DNA from: CAVRUD01 sp963724285
GTDB lineage: Bacteria; Chloroflexota; Chloroflexia; Thermomicrobiales; UBA6265
Length of the DNA: 64,000 nt
Reading direction: 5' to 3'
NCBI GenBank assembly: GCA_963724285.1
Contig: CAVRUD010000005.1
Span: 62,001-126,000 of the forward strand
The position numbers were made by a program, and so were the translations under genes. Below are positions 44,563 through 55,554 of this stretch, one piece after another; within the stretch, counting starts at the first letter, position 1, and the number at the start of each line of letters is the position of its first letter. The notes beneath the pieces are model-generated. The model was not told the origin of the DNA, did not search any database, and worked only from the letters and a program-made list of their open reading frames with translations.

Positions 44563-45302
44563 GCACCCCTGCCCCCACGACTAAGCAAGATGAGCCAGAC
44601 CTTCGGGCCGGCACATTTCAAGGCAAGACCTTTACCGTCCTGCGGGCGATTTTGCTGGGCCTTTGTCGGGTTCTGTTCCGCATGCGCATTCGCGGATTGG
44701 AGAATGTCCCGCGCACCGGCCCGCTGATTGTGGTCGGAAATCATCTCCACAACGCCGACCCGTTCTTGGTCTCGGTGGCAATCCCCCGACCGGTTCACTA
44801 CATGGCGAAGAAGGAGCTCTTTGCCGTCCCGGTCCTCGGACGAATCATCCGACTCGGCGGCGCCTTTCCGGTCGACAGGGGAACCGCCGACCGAAACGCG
44901 ATCCGGATTGCCGACTTGACGCTGAAGCAAGGGATAGCGGTCGGGATGTTTCCCGAAGGCACCCGCAGCAAGTCGGGCGCCCTGAAGGCGGCCTTACCCG
45001 GAGCAGCCGCCATCGCCCAGTTGACTGCCGCCCCGATTCTGCCCGTGGCCGTCACCGGCTCGGAACGCCCCATCTCCAAGGGCGTCAAGATCGCTATCGG
45101 CAAGCCGTTTACGATCCCGAGCCGGACGGCGGACGGCCGGAAAATCGGCCGCGACGAAGCGACGGGCCGGCTCATGGTCGAAATCGTTCGCCTCCTGCCC
45201 CCTGAGTACCGCGGCGTCTACGCCGGTCTGCTCACGGACGAGGGTTCTGCATCGACTGAAGTTCAGGAGGCCCCCGGGTCTCAGGCGTCCTCCGTCACGT
45301 AG
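44559..45302 (+). CDS. plsC: 1-acylglycerol-3-phosphate O-acyltransferase
   Basis: 247 aa. Acyltransferase motifs: I, VVGNHLHNADPFLVSVA (H-x4-D); II, GGAFPVDRGTADRNAI; III, VGMFPEGTRSKSGALK; IV, APILPVAVTGSE. An amphipathic N-terminal hydrophobic stretch (TVLRAILLGLCRVLFRM) would anchor it to the membrane. Transfers acyl chains to lysophosphatidate in phospholipid synthesis. The gene follows cmk with a GTGA overlap, a pairing seen in many bacteria. The 3' end overlaps convergent obgE by 22 bp. Confidence 0.92.
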   Translation: MSTPAPTTKQDEPDLRAGTFQGKTFTVLRAILLGLCRVLFRMRIRGLENVPRTGPLIVVGNHLHNADPFLVSVAIPRPVHYMAKKELFAVPVLGRIIRLGGAFPVDRGTADRNAIRIADLTLKQGIAVGMFPEGTRSKSGALKAALPGAAAIAQLTAAPILPVAVTGSERPISKGVKIAIGKPFTIPSRTADGRKIGRDEATGRLMVEIVRLLPPEYRGVYAGLLTDEGSASTEVQEAPGSQASSVT

Positions 45303-46699
45303 TCGTCCTCCGGCAGGAACAGCTCTGCAATCGGTTGCCGGCGCTCACGCCGCGTCTTTCGCCTGCTGCCGCCCTCGTCAGCGGAGTGGAACGCATACTC
45401 GTCGCCCCAGGCAAACTCGCGCCCTGCCAGGTGGACCGTGTCGCCCTCGCTGATACCCAGGCGTTCTAGCTCATCGTTGATGCCACTTGTGGAAAGCACC
45501 CGCTCGAACCGGTCGGCCGCCTCATCGCTGGCGAAGTCGGTCATCTTCGTGAACCGCTCGATGCCGATACCCGTCACATCGAAGTGGTGTGCCGAGCGGC
45601 GGGTCGCCTGCCAAGCTTTCTCATCCTGCTGGGCCAGGGTGTAACGGCGGCGCTCCTGTGGCTTCTCCGCAACCTTCGACGTCTCACGCTCGTGAACCTC
45701 GCGCAGCGCCGCGGCGACATCTTCGAGGAGACGCTGGACGCCCTCGCCCGTCGCGGCCGAGACGGGATAGACGGTAAAACCAGCCTGCTCCAGCGTCGAC
45801 CGTAACTCGGGCAGGTTGTCCCGAGCTTCGACGAGGTCGATCTTGTTCAAGGCGACAAGCATCGCCTTCTCGCGCAGATCCGGGTCGAAGAGCTCAAGCT
45901 CCGCATTGATCGTCTGGAAATCCTCAAGCGGATCCCGGCCTTCCAGACCGCCGGATGCGTCCAGCACGTGAATCAAGACCTTGGTCCGGGAAACATGGCG
46001 CAGGAACTCATGTCCCAGTCCCGCACCACTCGCGGCACCTTCGATCAATCCGGGGATGTCGGCCATCACGAACGCCTGGCCGCCGCGGCCGCCGATCTCG
46101 ACCGCGCCCAGGTTGGGCTCGAGCGTCGTAAACGGATAGTCGGCGATCTTCGGACGAGCCCGGGTCCCTGCCGCGAGCAAGGTCGATTTCCCTGCATTGG
46201 GCAACCCGACGAGTCCGACGTCCGCGATGATCCGCAGTTCCATCCGGAGGTTGCGTTCTTCGCCCGGCTCACCCAGCTCTGCAATCCGGGGCGCCTGATG
46301 GACGGAGGACTTGAAGTGGACGTTCCCCAAACCGCCCCGGCCGCCCTTGGCGACCACGACCTCTTCCCCAGGCTCGGTCAGGTCAGCAAGCATCTCGTCG
46401 GCATCGTCGTCCCAAACGACCGTCCCCGGTGGCACATCCAGATAGAGATGGTGGCCCGACTTGCCATGCTTCTGCTGCCGGCTGCCGCCTTGCCCCTTCT
46501 CCGCCTCGAACTTCTGGTTGAACTGGAATGGGAGCAGACTCGTCAGGCTCTGCCGGACGCGGAGGCGCACGTCGCCACCGCGGCCTCCATCACCGCCGTC
46601 CGGACCACCCTTCGGTGCGAACTTCTCTCGCCGGAACGACTTCGACCCATTGCCACCATCGCCGGCTTTCACGTAAATACGAGCGCGATCGACTAACAC
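45281..46699 (-). CDS. obgE: Obg-family GTPase
   Basis: 472 aa. The glycine-rich Obg fold is seen in DRARIYVKAGDGGNGSKSFR and GGDGGRGGDVRLRV. G domain: G1 GLVGLPNAGKSTLLAAG, G3 FVMADIPGLIEGA (DxPG), G4 LVALNKIDL (NKxD), G5 VSAATGEG. A C-terminal OCT domain (FDVTGIGIERFTKMTDFAS) and a basic tail follow. It takes part in ribosome maturation and stress responses. GTG start with GGGAG 6 bases upstream. Confidence 0.96.
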   Translation of the reverse strand: MLVDRARIYVKAGDGGNGSKSFRREKFAPKGGPDGGDGGRGGDVRLRVRQSLTSLLPFQFNQKFEAEKGQGGSRQQKHGKSGHHLYLDVPPGTVVWDDDADEMLADLTEPGEEVVVAKGGRGGLGNVHFKSSVHQAPRIAELGEPGEERNLRMELRIIADVGLVGLPNAGKSTLLAAGTRARPKIADYPFTTLEPNLGAVEIGGRGGQAFVMADIPGLIEGAASGAGLGHEFLRHVSRTKVLIHVLDASGGLEGRDPLEDFQTINAELELFDPDLREKAMLVALNKIDLVEARDNLPELRSTLEQAGFTVYPVSAATGEGVQRLLEDVAAALREVHERETSKVAEKPQERRRYTLAQQDEKAWQATRRSAHHFDVTGIGIERFTKMTDFASDEAADRFERVLSTSGINDELERLGISEGDTVHLAGREFAWGDEYAFHSADEGGSRRKTRRERRQPIAELFLPEDDYVTEDA

Positions 46700-46856
46700 G
46701 GAAGACTCCCTATTGACGCTATCCGCCCTTGCCTCTTACCTGGCGTGAGCCTCTGTGCGGAAAAATGCCATACCGCCGGGGCCCGATGGGTCCCCGAAAC
46801 CTGCCAAGCATAGCCGAGCTGGCGCGGTCCGTCCCCGACGGCGCAGCCCCGCCCGG

Positions 46857-48578
<1,722 letters not shown>

Positions 48579-48854
48579 CGGGGATCAATCCTCTCGGGAA
48601 CGTCCAACCCTCTAACCTTCTAACGTCGCGCCTCTCTGCTGCGACGCGCATCATGCACTGCTGGCACGCCAGGAGGCAGGAAAGGTGTGGAGTGTCATCG
48701 GTGCCTCGCGGACCGATGACGATCCGGCGGTCCGAACGCCAGGCTCCTGGTGACGGCACGCGCCGGACGTGGACAAGTGGGTCAGACGGAACGCTACTAT
48801 GACTTCACGCCTTGTGCAAGCGCCCCTCGCGCCCGCTCGGCCGGAGCGCCCTCT
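48579..48854. other. intergenic region upstream of the sigma-factor gene
   Basis: A 276-bp gap between divergent-side rpoD and the lysA stop. It contains several short inverted repeats (for example GCGACGC near 48635) but no ORF, tRNA or clear promoter. The sigma gene's own promoter presumably lies here. Confidence 0.4.
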
Positions 48855-50180
48855 TCAGCGCGCCAAATCAGATGGTTTGCCCTGATAGATCTCAGCGGAC
48901 ATGAGATCGTCATACGTCTCCCGCCGCCGAATCTGCCGGACCTGCCCATCCCGAACCAGAACGACCGCGGGCCGAAGCGAGAGATTGTAGTTGCTGGCCA
49001 TCGCAAGGCAATAGGCCCCCGCCGCGGGAAGGCAGAGCAGATCGCCTGGCTCGACCATCGGCAGGGCGGCGTCTTCGACGAGCAGATCACCGGATTCGCA
49101 GAACTTCCCGGCAATCGTGACGGGCACATCCGGCCCGGCGCCGGTCCGGTTGGCGATCGCCACCGAATACTTCGCCCCGTAGAGCGTCGGCCGGATGTTA
49201 TCGGCCATACCGCCGTCGACGGCGACGTAGGTGCGGATGCCAGCGATGTCCTTGATCGAACCGACCTCATACATGGCAACTCCCGCCGGACCGACAATTG
49301 CCCGGCCCGGCTCGACGATCAGTCGTGGCAAAGGTAGATCGTGGCGGGCGCACTCCGTCCGGAGCGTCGCCGAGGCCTCCTCCGCCCACGCCTCGATCGC
49401 GGCCTCCTCCTGGTTCGGCTCGTAGGCGATCCCGAATCCACCCCCCGGGCTGATGATCTCCGGCACGACGCCAAAGCGGTCGCGCATCTCCGCGGCGAAC
49501 TCCAGCATGATGAAGATCGTCTGCTTGTAGGCAGCGCTGTCGAAGATCTGCGAGCCGATATGGGCGTGATACCCAACGAGATTCAGCCCGCGAGCACCCA
49601 GGATCTCTTCGACCGCGAGGGCAGCGTGGCCGGTCCAGACCGGTATCCCAAACTTCGAGTCCACGACGCCGGTCGCGATCTTCCGATGGGTATGGACATC
49701 GACGCCTGGATTTAAGCGGAGCAGAACCTGGACCTCAACGCCCGCCTCTTCGGCCAGTCGCGACAGCAGCCGCACCTCATCCAGGTTATCGATGGCGATC
49801 TGTCCGATCCCGGCCGAGAGTGCTTCCCGCAGTTCGGTCTCGCTCTTGTTGTTGCCGTGAAACGTGATCGACCCCGGCGGCATTCCGGCCGCGAGACCGG
49901 CGAAGAGCTCTCCGCCGGAGACGACATCGAGCCCCAGCCCCTCCTCACCCAGGAGCGCGATGATCGCGGGCGACGGCAGCGCCTTTGCGGCATACACGAC
50001 CGCCGAATCTGGGTAATTGCTCGAAAACGCGGCCCGGAAGCGGCGCGCACGCTCGCGCAGGGTAACCTCGTCGTAGATGTACAGGGGCGTACCGAATTCG
50101 GCGGCAAGGTGCGGGAGCGGCACCCCGCCGATCGACAACTGACCGTCGGCGGTTCGGCAGGAGCTTTGTGGCCAGAGCAT
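48855..50180 (-). CDS. lysA: diaminopimelate decarboxylase
   Basis: 441 aa, PLP-dependent, last step of lysine synthesis. The PLP-lysine is in AVVYAAKALPSPAIIAL; the phosphate-binding loop is in ISPGGGFGIAYEPNQEE; the substrate motif is VEPGRAIVGPAGVAMYEVGS. The active-site region near the C-terminus is CESGDLLVEDAALPMVEPGD. The ATG at 50180 has GAAGG 6 bases upstream and is preferred over the ATG at 50186. Confidence 0.94.
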   Translation of the reverse strand: MLWPQSSCRTADGQLSIGGVPLPHLAAEFGTPLYIYDEVTLRERARRFRAAFSSNYPDSAVVYAAKALPSPAIIALLGEEGLGLDVVSGGELFAGLAAGMPPGSITFHGNNKSETELREALSAGIGQIAIDNLDEVRLLSRLAEEAGVEVQVLLRLNPGVDVHTHRKIATGVVDSKFGIPVWTGHAALAVEEILGARGLNLVGYHAHIGSQIFDSAAYKQTIFIMLEFAAEMRDRFGVVPEIISPGGGFGIAYEPNQEEAAIEAWAEEASATLRTECARHDLPLPRLIVEPGRAIVGPAGVAMYEVGSIKDIAGIRTYVAVDGGMADNIRPTLYGAKYSVAIANRTGAGPDVPVTIAGKFCESGDLLVEDAALPMVEPGDLLCLPAAGAYCLAMASNYNLSLRPAVVLVRDGQVRQIRRRETYDDLMSAEIYQGKPSDLAR

Positions 50181-50652
50181 GGACATCCTTCGGGGGATTG
50201 CGGCCGATTCCGAGACGTACCCAACGGGGAGGGCAACTACGCCCCTGCATCACAACGCAAGGGGACCAACTTCGTCAGGCTAGGTCAGGCCAGGTCGGGC
50301 GCGCAATCTGGAGGATCAACCGGCGGCGAGACGAAAGACCCAAGTGTACGAACGAGGCACGGCCCGGACAAGGCACAGCGCGGCAGTTGCTATACTTGAG
50401 AGTCTCCGAGAATCGGGGATGGATCGGACTTCTGGATACAGCATGATACTGACGCAGTGACGACGCCCGAACCCAATATCATCCTCGCTCTCCGGGCGGC
50501 CCGGCGACGGTAGCCCCGCCCGTGGCGATTGCCTGCGTTTGGCACGACTTTTTGTTTCCATCCATCCCGAGGCGCATCCCGCTCCGTGGTGCCCGCCGAA
50601 CACCGGCAACGCACCACGACCGACCGGTGGCGCCTGACACTCAGAGGTCCTT
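50181..50652. other. 472-bp intergenic region
   Basis: Lies between divergent lysA and the ABC-F gene. It contains a TATACT -10-like hexamer at 50391-50396 without a good -35 at 16-18 bp, and several short repeats. No ORF has a Shine-Dalgarno or coding character. Leader regions of ABC-F genes often regulate translation, but I do not see a defined attenuator here. Confidence 0.45.
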
Positions 50653-52464
50653 ATGGCTTCCGCTCCGATATTGTCCGTTTCCAACCTGAAGAAGGTGTTC
50701 GGCGCCGCCGAGATTTTTCGCGGGATCACCTTTCAGCTCGTCGAGCGCGAGCACGTCGCCCTCGTCGGCGTCAACGGCGCCGGCAAATCGACCATCCTGC
50801 GCATCATCGCCGGCGTCGAAGACTCGAACGGCGGCGAGGTCAGCTCCCTCGGCGGCCTGCGCATCACCTACCTGCCGCAGGAGGCCCGGTTCACCTCCGA
50901 CCGCACAGTCAGGGAAGAAGCCCGCGAAGCCTTTGCCCCCGTCCTGGCGATGGGCGAGCGCATGCGCGAGATCGAACACTCCCTCAGCACGGCCGACGGC
51001 GCCGACCTCGACAGCCTGCTGGAGGAGTACGACCGCCTCCAGCACCGGTTCGACGCGGCCGGTGGCTACGACGTCGAGCACCGCACCGATGAGGTCCTGT
51101 CCGGTCTGGGCTTCACGCCCGAGCAATTCGACGAGCCGGTCAACCGCCTCAGCGGCGGCCAGAAGACCCGCGTCGCCCTGGTGAAAGCCCTCCTCGCCGA
51201 TCCGGACCTGCTGCTCCTCGACGAGCCGACCAATCATCTCGATCTCGAGATGCTGGAGTGGCTCGAAACCTTTCTCCGCGGCTGGAACGGCGCCTGCCTG
51301 GTCGTCTCCCACGACCGCTACTTCCTCGATCGGGTCACCACCCGCACGCTCGACCTTGCCTTCGGCCGCCTCGAGGACTACCCCGCTCCATACGCGCGCT
51401 ACCTGAAGCTGCGCGAAGAGCGGATGTCCAGGAGATTGCAGGAGTGGGAGCAGCAGCAGGAGTTCATCGCCCGCACGGAAGAGTTCATCCGCAAATACAA
51501 GGCGGGCCAGCGCGCCCGCGAGGCCAAGGGCCGCCAGACCCGCCTCGATCGCCTGGAGCGCCTGGAACGCCCCCAGGCGCACGACAGCCTGTCGCTGAAG
51601 ATGGGAGGCGCCGTCCGCTCCGGCCGGATCGTCCTGCACCTCTCGCCGATGCAGGTCGGTTACGCATCCGGAACCCATCCTGAGGGCGACCACGACCGTG
51701 GCAACCTGCTCGTGCGCACCCCGGAGCTTGAAGTCGAGCGCGGCGAGCGGATCGGCCTCATCGGCTCCAACGGCAGCGGCAAGACCACCCTCCTGCGGAC
51801 GCTGACCGGCCAACTGCACCCTCTAAAAGGCCGCAGCCAGTTTGGTACGAACGTCAAGGTCGGCTACTACGCCCAGACCCACGATCAACTCGACCACGGC
51901 GGCACGCCGCTCTCGACGATCCTGGAAACCCAGTCGATGGCCGAGGAATCGGCCCGGACGTATCTCGGACGCTTCCTGTTCACCGAGGACGATGTCTTCA
52001 AGCCGGTCGGCGCCCTCTCCGGCGGCGAGCGCTCTCGCCTTGCCCTGGCCGTCCTCCTCCTGCAACAGGCCAACTTCCTGGTACTCGACGAGCCGACCAA
52101 CCACCTCGATATCAATGCCCGCGAGACGCTGGAGGAGATGCTCTCCAGCTTCGATGGCACGATCCTGTTCGTCTCCCACGACCGCTACTTCATCGACAAG
52201 ATCGCCACCCGGATCTGGTCGATCAGCGACGGTGAGCTGACCAGCCACCTGGGCAACTACACCGACTTCCAGCGCGGCCTGGGCCGCCGCCAGGAACTCG
52301 CCAAGAAGGACGCCAAAGAGGCGGCTTCTCAGAAGGACGGCGGTCACCGCATCTCCTGTCGACCCCATGAACGTCGTGCCAAACGGCAACGGCCGCAACG
52401 GCAACCGCCCGATCTCGGACGCGAAAGCGCAGAAGATGCTGGCCGCCGCCGAGCGCGAGATTAG
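50653..52464 (+). CDS. ABC-F family ATPase (Uup/EttA-like), C-terminus frameshifted
   Basis: Two ATP-binding cassettes without membrane segments, as in ribosome-associated ABC-F proteins. ABC1: Walker A GVNGAGKSTILR, signature RLSGGQKTRVALVKALLADP, Walker B LLLLDEPTNHLDLEML. ABC2: Walker A GSNGSGKTTLLR, signature LSGGERSRLALAVLLL, Walker B FLVLDEPTNHLDINAR. The linker carries basic residues of the P-site tRNA interaction motif (KYKAGQRAREAKGRQTRLDR). After KEAASQKDG the frame leaves phase. The authentic C-terminal coiled coil is in the next frame at 52343-52648, implying an extra base near 52342. Confidence 0.92.
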   Translation: MASAPILSVSNLKKVFGAAEIFRGITFQLVEREHVALVGVNGAGKSTILRIIAGVEDSNGGEVSSLGGLRITYLPQEARFTSDRTVREEAREAFAPVLAMGERMREIEHSLSTADGADLDSLLEEYDRLQHRFDAAGGYDVEHRTDEVLSGLGFTPEQFDEPVNRLSGGQKTRVALVKALLADPDLLLLDEPTNHLDLEMLEWLETFLRGWNGACLVVSHDRYFLDRVTTRTLDLAFGRLEDYPAPYARYLKLREERMSRRLQEWEQQQEFIARTEEFIRKYKAGQRAREAKGRQTRLDRLERLERPQAHDSLSLKMGGAVRSGRIVLHLSPMQVGYASGTHPEGDHDRGNLLVRTPELEVERGERIGLIGSNGSGKTTLLRTLTGQLHPLKGRSQFGTNVKVGYYAQTHDQLDHGGTPLSTILETQSMAEESARTYLGRFLFTEDDVFKPVGALSGGERSRLALAVLLLQQANFLVLDEPTNHLDINARETLEEMLSSFDGTILFVSHDRYFIDKIATRIWSISDGELTSHLGNYTDFQRGLGRRQELAKKDAKEAASQKDGGHRISCRPHERRAKRQRPQRQPPDLGRESAEDAGRRRARD

Positions 52465-52648
52465 CAAGCTCGAAGGCAAGCTCAACGAGATCAGCGATGC
52501 CCTTGCCGTGGCCAGCATCGACGCCGACACCGCCGCCCTCGCCCGGCTTGGCGTCGAGTACGAGCGTACCCAGGAAGAACTCGAGGCGGCCTACGCAAAG
52601 TGGGAAGAGGTCAGCGAGATTGCGGGTGCGGCCGCGCCGGTCGCCTAA
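52343..52648 (+). pseudogene. displaced C-terminal coiled coil of the ABC-F protein
   Basis: In the +1 frame relative to the ABC-F gene, sequence reads VTASPVDPMNVVPNGNG, then ISDAKAQKMLAAAEREISKL, GKLNEISDAL and YERTQEELEAAYAKWEEVSE. This is the DNA/RNA-binding coiled-coil tail of Uup-like ABC-F proteins. It belongs to the same gene and is separated only by a 1-nt insertion. No Shine-Dalgarno precedes its first ATG. Confidence 0.75.
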
Positions 52649-52654
52649 CTACGG

Positions 52655-52690
52655 CACGGGCCGGACGGTAGCATCTCCATCCGGCCCGTG
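52655..52690 (+). terminator. terminator hairpin after the ABC-F gene
   Basis: A perfect 11-bp stem (52655-52665 with 52680-52690) closes a 14-nt loop, 6 bases beyond the ABC-F tail stop. A TT follows but no long T-run. Its position argues for the GTG at 52715, rather than 52688, as start of the next gene. Confidence 0.6.
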
Positions 52691-52714
52691 TTCGCTCAAT
52701 CTCGGAGGAGTGGA

Positions 52715-53308
52715 GTGACCGACGACCGGCCAATAGTGAACATCGAAGGTGAACTCGTCGCCCTTGGCCCCATCCGCCGCGAACTCGTCCCAACCTATCA
52801 ACGGTGGATGAATGACTTCGAGGTGACTCGAACGCTCGCGCTGTACCCCTCCCCGATGACTGAGGAAGCTGAGCTCCAGTGGTACGAAGGCAGCGCCACC
52901 GCCAACGATCGCCCCGACTTCACTATCTACGAACGGTCGACGATGCGACCGATCGGAACCACCAGTTTCCAGGTGGTCGATTGGGTCCACCGCCGGGCGG
53001 AATGGGGTATCGCCATTGGCGAGGCGGATGCCCGGGGAAAGGGTTATGGGACCGAGACCGCCCGCCTTATGCTCGACTACGCCTTCACCGCTCTCGGCCT
53101 CAACAGCGTTTCGCTGCACGTCTACGAATTCAACTTCCCGGCACGGAAGGCCTACGCCAAGGCAGGTTTCATTGAATCCGGACGCATGCGCCAGGCCCGT
53201 TGGTACGCGGGCCGCTTCTGGGACGTCATCCTGATGGACTGCCTCGCCTCCGAGTTCGAAAGCCCGGTGCTTCATCGGATCTTCACGCCGGACATCCAGC
53301 GCCCGTGA
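52715..53308 (+). CDS. GNAT-family acetyltransferase
   Basis: 197 aa of the RimJ/RimL class. VALGPIRRELVPTYQRWMND opens the fold. The acetyl-CoA pyrophosphate loop is GIAIGEADARGKGYGTETAR (RGKGYG), followed by ALGLNSVSLHVYEFNFPARK and YAKAGFIESGRMRQ. It starts at GTG with GGAGGAG 5 bases upstream. The stop overlaps the coaE start by 4 bases, so it is expressed with coaE. Substrate unknown, possibly a ribosomal protein N-terminus. Confidence 0.88.
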   Translation: MTDDRPIVNIEGELVALGPIRRELVPTYQRWMNDFEVTRTLALYPSPMTEEAELQWYEGSATANDRPDFTIYERSTMRPIGTTSFQVVDWVHRRAEWGIAIGEADARGKGYGTETARLMLDYAFTALGLNSVSLHVYEFNFPARKAYAKAGFIESGRMRQARWYAGRFWDVILMDCLASEFESPVLHRIFTPDIQRP

Positions 53309-53928
53309 GCGATCGCCCGTTCGTCATCGGCGTCACCGGCAACATCGCCTGCGGCAAAAGTCTGGTGATGACCTACCTGGCCGAACTCGGCGCCGAGACG
53401 ATCGATGCCGACCGGGTCTACCACCTGCTGATCGAGCCCAACGCTCGCCTCTGGCTGACCCTCCGTGAGCGCTACGGCGCGACGGTCATCCGGGACGACG
53501 GAACGATCAACCGGCCCGCCCTCGGCAGGATCGTCTTTTCCGATCCTCGGGCCCTCGCCGATCTCGACGCGCTCACCCACCCGTCAATCGTCGCCGAGAT
53601 CCGAGCGATGATTGCCAGGTCTGCAGCTCGCGTGGTCGCGGTCGATGCGGTCAAGCTGTTCGAGAGCGGGCTGGACAGAAACTGCGACACCGCCTGGTTG
53701 GTGATCTGCGACCCACAGGTCGCGACTCAACGGCTCATGGACCGCAACGGCCTTTCCCATGGCGACGCGGCCGCGAGGATAGCCGCCCAACCCGAAATCG
53801 CCCCGAAACTCGACCGCGCGGACGTCGTTATCGACAACAGCGGCTCCCGGGAAGCGACCCGCCAGCAGGTGCTGGCGGCATGGGACGCCGTTCGGCGTAC
53901 AGCCGAGTCCGGGGACGTCGCCTCTTAG
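53305..53928 (+). CDS. coaE: dephospho-CoA kinase
   Basis: 207 aa, standard size. P-loop VIGVTGNIACGKSLVMTYLA, substrate motif LGAETIDADRVYHLLIEPNA, FSDPRALADLDALTHPSIVA, the lid RLMDRNGLSHGDAAARIAAQ, and the closing VVIDNSGSREATRQQV. Final step of coenzyme A synthesis. GTG start overlaps the GNAT gene stop. Confidence 0.94.
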   Translation: MSDRPFVIGVTGNIACGKSLVMTYLAELGAETIDADRVYHLLIEPNARLWLTLRERYGATVIRDDGTINRPALGRIVFSDPRALADLDALTHPSIVAEIRAMIARSAARVVAVDAVKLFESGLDRNCDTAWLVICDPQVATQRLMDRNGLSHGDAAARIAAQPEIAPKLDRADVVIDNSGSREATRQQVLAAWDAVRRTAESGDVAS

Positions 53929-54041
53929 ATGGGCCTGCGATCCCAATTGCGACCCTGTGGCGGACATCATGCAAGCAGACAAAGAGACGGGAAAGTCGAT
54001 GCCTCCTTCCCCGCCTCCGTTCAAGCCGATTGCAACCTGCT

Positions 54042-54068
54042 TTGACACTTTCAAAAAGGTAGTATAGG
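54042..54068 (+). promoter_or_regulatory. sigma-70-type promoter for the DsbA-like gene
   Basis: TTGACA (54042-54047), a 15-bp spacer and TATAGG (54063-54068). The spacer is short of the 17-bp optimum, so strength is uncertain. It lies 66 bp before the TTG start at 54134. Confidence 0.45.
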
Positions 54069-54133
54069 GTTCCCCGATGTGTGGATCGCCCGGCCGCATC
54101 GGCGGTCGTGAGACAACTAAGGGAGCGAATACC

Positions 54134-54751
54134 TTGAGTCAACCCGTCGAAATGACCGTCTTCTACGATTTTGGATGCCCGTGGGTCTACCGCATCGCCC
54201 GCTGGCTGGATCAGGTTCGCCAGGACGGCGAGTACCAGCCGCAGATCACCTGGAAGGCGTTCCCCCTTGAGCAGGTCAACGCCCCTGATGGCCCAGAGTG
54301 GGGCCTGTGGGAAAAGGAGAGTCGGGTTCGCTCCAAGAGCCGCTCGGCCTTCGAAGCGGCGCTTGCCGCGAAGCGCCAGGGGGATGACGCCTTCGAGCGC
54401 TTCCACTGGGGCCTGCTCAAAGCCAAGTGGGAAGACGACCAGGACCACGGCCGCCGTGCCACCCACCTGGCGGTCGCCGAATCGATCGGCCTCGACATCG
54501 CCAAATTCGAAGCTGACCTCGAGGACCCCTCTCTGCTGGCCCAAATCGGTGCCGATTACACCGAAGCCCGCAACGTCCACGGCGTCTTCGGTACACCGAC
54601 CGTCGTCTTCCCGAACGGTGGCGCCTCCTACCTAAAGCTGACCGCCAAATTCCCCGCCGAGGACGCCTCCAAATTCTTCAACGCCTTCGTCACCACGGTC
54701 CGAGACCGCCCGGACGTCCTCGAGATCAAGCGCCCGACGCCACCCCAGTAA
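54134..54751 (+). CDS. DsbA-family (FrnE/HCCA-isomerase-like) protein
   Basis: 205 aa with thioredoxin-like fold and helical insertion. VFYDFGCPWVYRIARWLDQV opens it and carries one Cys where DsbA has CxxC. The FrnE-type ending is HGVFGTPTVVFPNGGASYLK with cis-Pro GTPTV. Such proteins are usually cytoplasmic and act as glutathione-independent oxidoreductases or isomerases. There is no signal peptide. TTG start with AGGGAG upstream. Confidence 0.8.
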   Translation: MSQPVEMTVFYDFGCPWVYRIARWLDQVRQDGEYQPQITWKAFPLEQVNAPDGPEWGLWEKESRVRSKSRSAFEAALAAKRQGDDAFERFHWGLLKAKWEDDQDHGRRATHLAVAESIGLDIAKFEADLEDPSLLAQIGADYTEARNVHGVFGTPTVVFPNGGASYLKLTAKFPAEDASKFFNAFVTTVRDRPDVLEIKRPTPPQ

Positions 54752-54786
54752 CCGGATAGCAACTCAACCTCCGCCCGTCGATCGGC

Positions 54787-55551
54787 CTATCGGCTGGCCA
54801 CATACGTCTTTGGAGCCCCGTCACGCCCACCGTGGGCGAGCGCATTTTCGGTCTCAGCCGCGTCGGGGCCGCCCGGCCCCGACGCGGACCCACCGCGCCG
54901 CTCCTCGGCCCGGCGCAGGAGATCTCGGACCTCCGCGTCCGAAGTTGACGGGAAGTCGTCATACCAGAGTCCCACGGCATAGAAGTCGTCGGGTCTGATT
55001 GTGCACACGGTCTCGTCGACGATCTCGTCGAACTCCGCGCACGTCTCCGCCGCGGCTACGGGTACGGCGACGACGATCCGATCCGGCGCCATCGCTCGCA
55101 GTGCCTCAACGGCGGCACGCATCGACGCGCCCGTCGCGAGGCCATCGTCGACCACGATGACCGCCTTGCCTCGGACGTCGGGCGGTGGACGTGACCCACG
55201 ATAGAGCCGTTCGCGGCGAATAAGTTCTCGCCGTTCCCGCGCTTCAACCGACGCGACGAGATCGTCCGGGATGTCCGCACGCCGGAACAGGTCGCGATTG
55301 AGCACACGCACACCCCCAGAGGCGATTGCGCCCATCGCGAGCTCTTCGTGGCCGGGAACGCCGAGCTTGCGCACCAGAAAAACGTCGAGCGGCACGTTGA
55401 GGGCCGTCGCAACCTCGAAGGCCACCGGTACACCACCACGCGGCAGCCCGAGGACGATGACATCCGGGCGGTTCGCATAGGCGGATAGATGCGAAGCGAG
55501 GATGCGGCCGGCATCGTATCGGTCACGAAAGCGGCTGATCATACTGATCAT
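54787..55551 (-). CDS. phosphoribosyltransferase-family protein
   Basis: 254 aa. The PRPP-binding loop is AVIVVDDGLATGASMRAAVE. The N-terminal half, SHLSAYANRPDVIVLGLPRG followed by GVPVAFEVATALNVPLDVF, and LGVPGHEELAMGAIASGGV match a widespread type I PRT family often found next to dienelactone hydrolase or Hsp20 genes. The C-terminal 30 residues are a Gly/Ser/Ala-rich tail. Substrate unknown. The gene adjoins Hsp20 on the same strand with 3 bp between them. Confidence 0.85.
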   Translation of the reverse strand: MISMISRFRDRYDAGRILASHLSAYANRPDVIVLGLPRGGVPVAFEVATALNVPLDVFLVRKLGVPGHEELAMGAIASGGVRVLNRDLFRRADIPDDLVASVEARERRELIRRERLYRGSRPPPDVRGKAVIVVDDGLATGASMRAAVEALRAMAPDRIVVAVPVAAAETCAEFDEIVDETVCTIRPDDFYAVGLWYDDFPSTSDAEVRDLLRRAEERRGGSASGPGGPDAAETENALAHGGRDGAPKTYVASR

Positions 55552-55554
55552 ATC

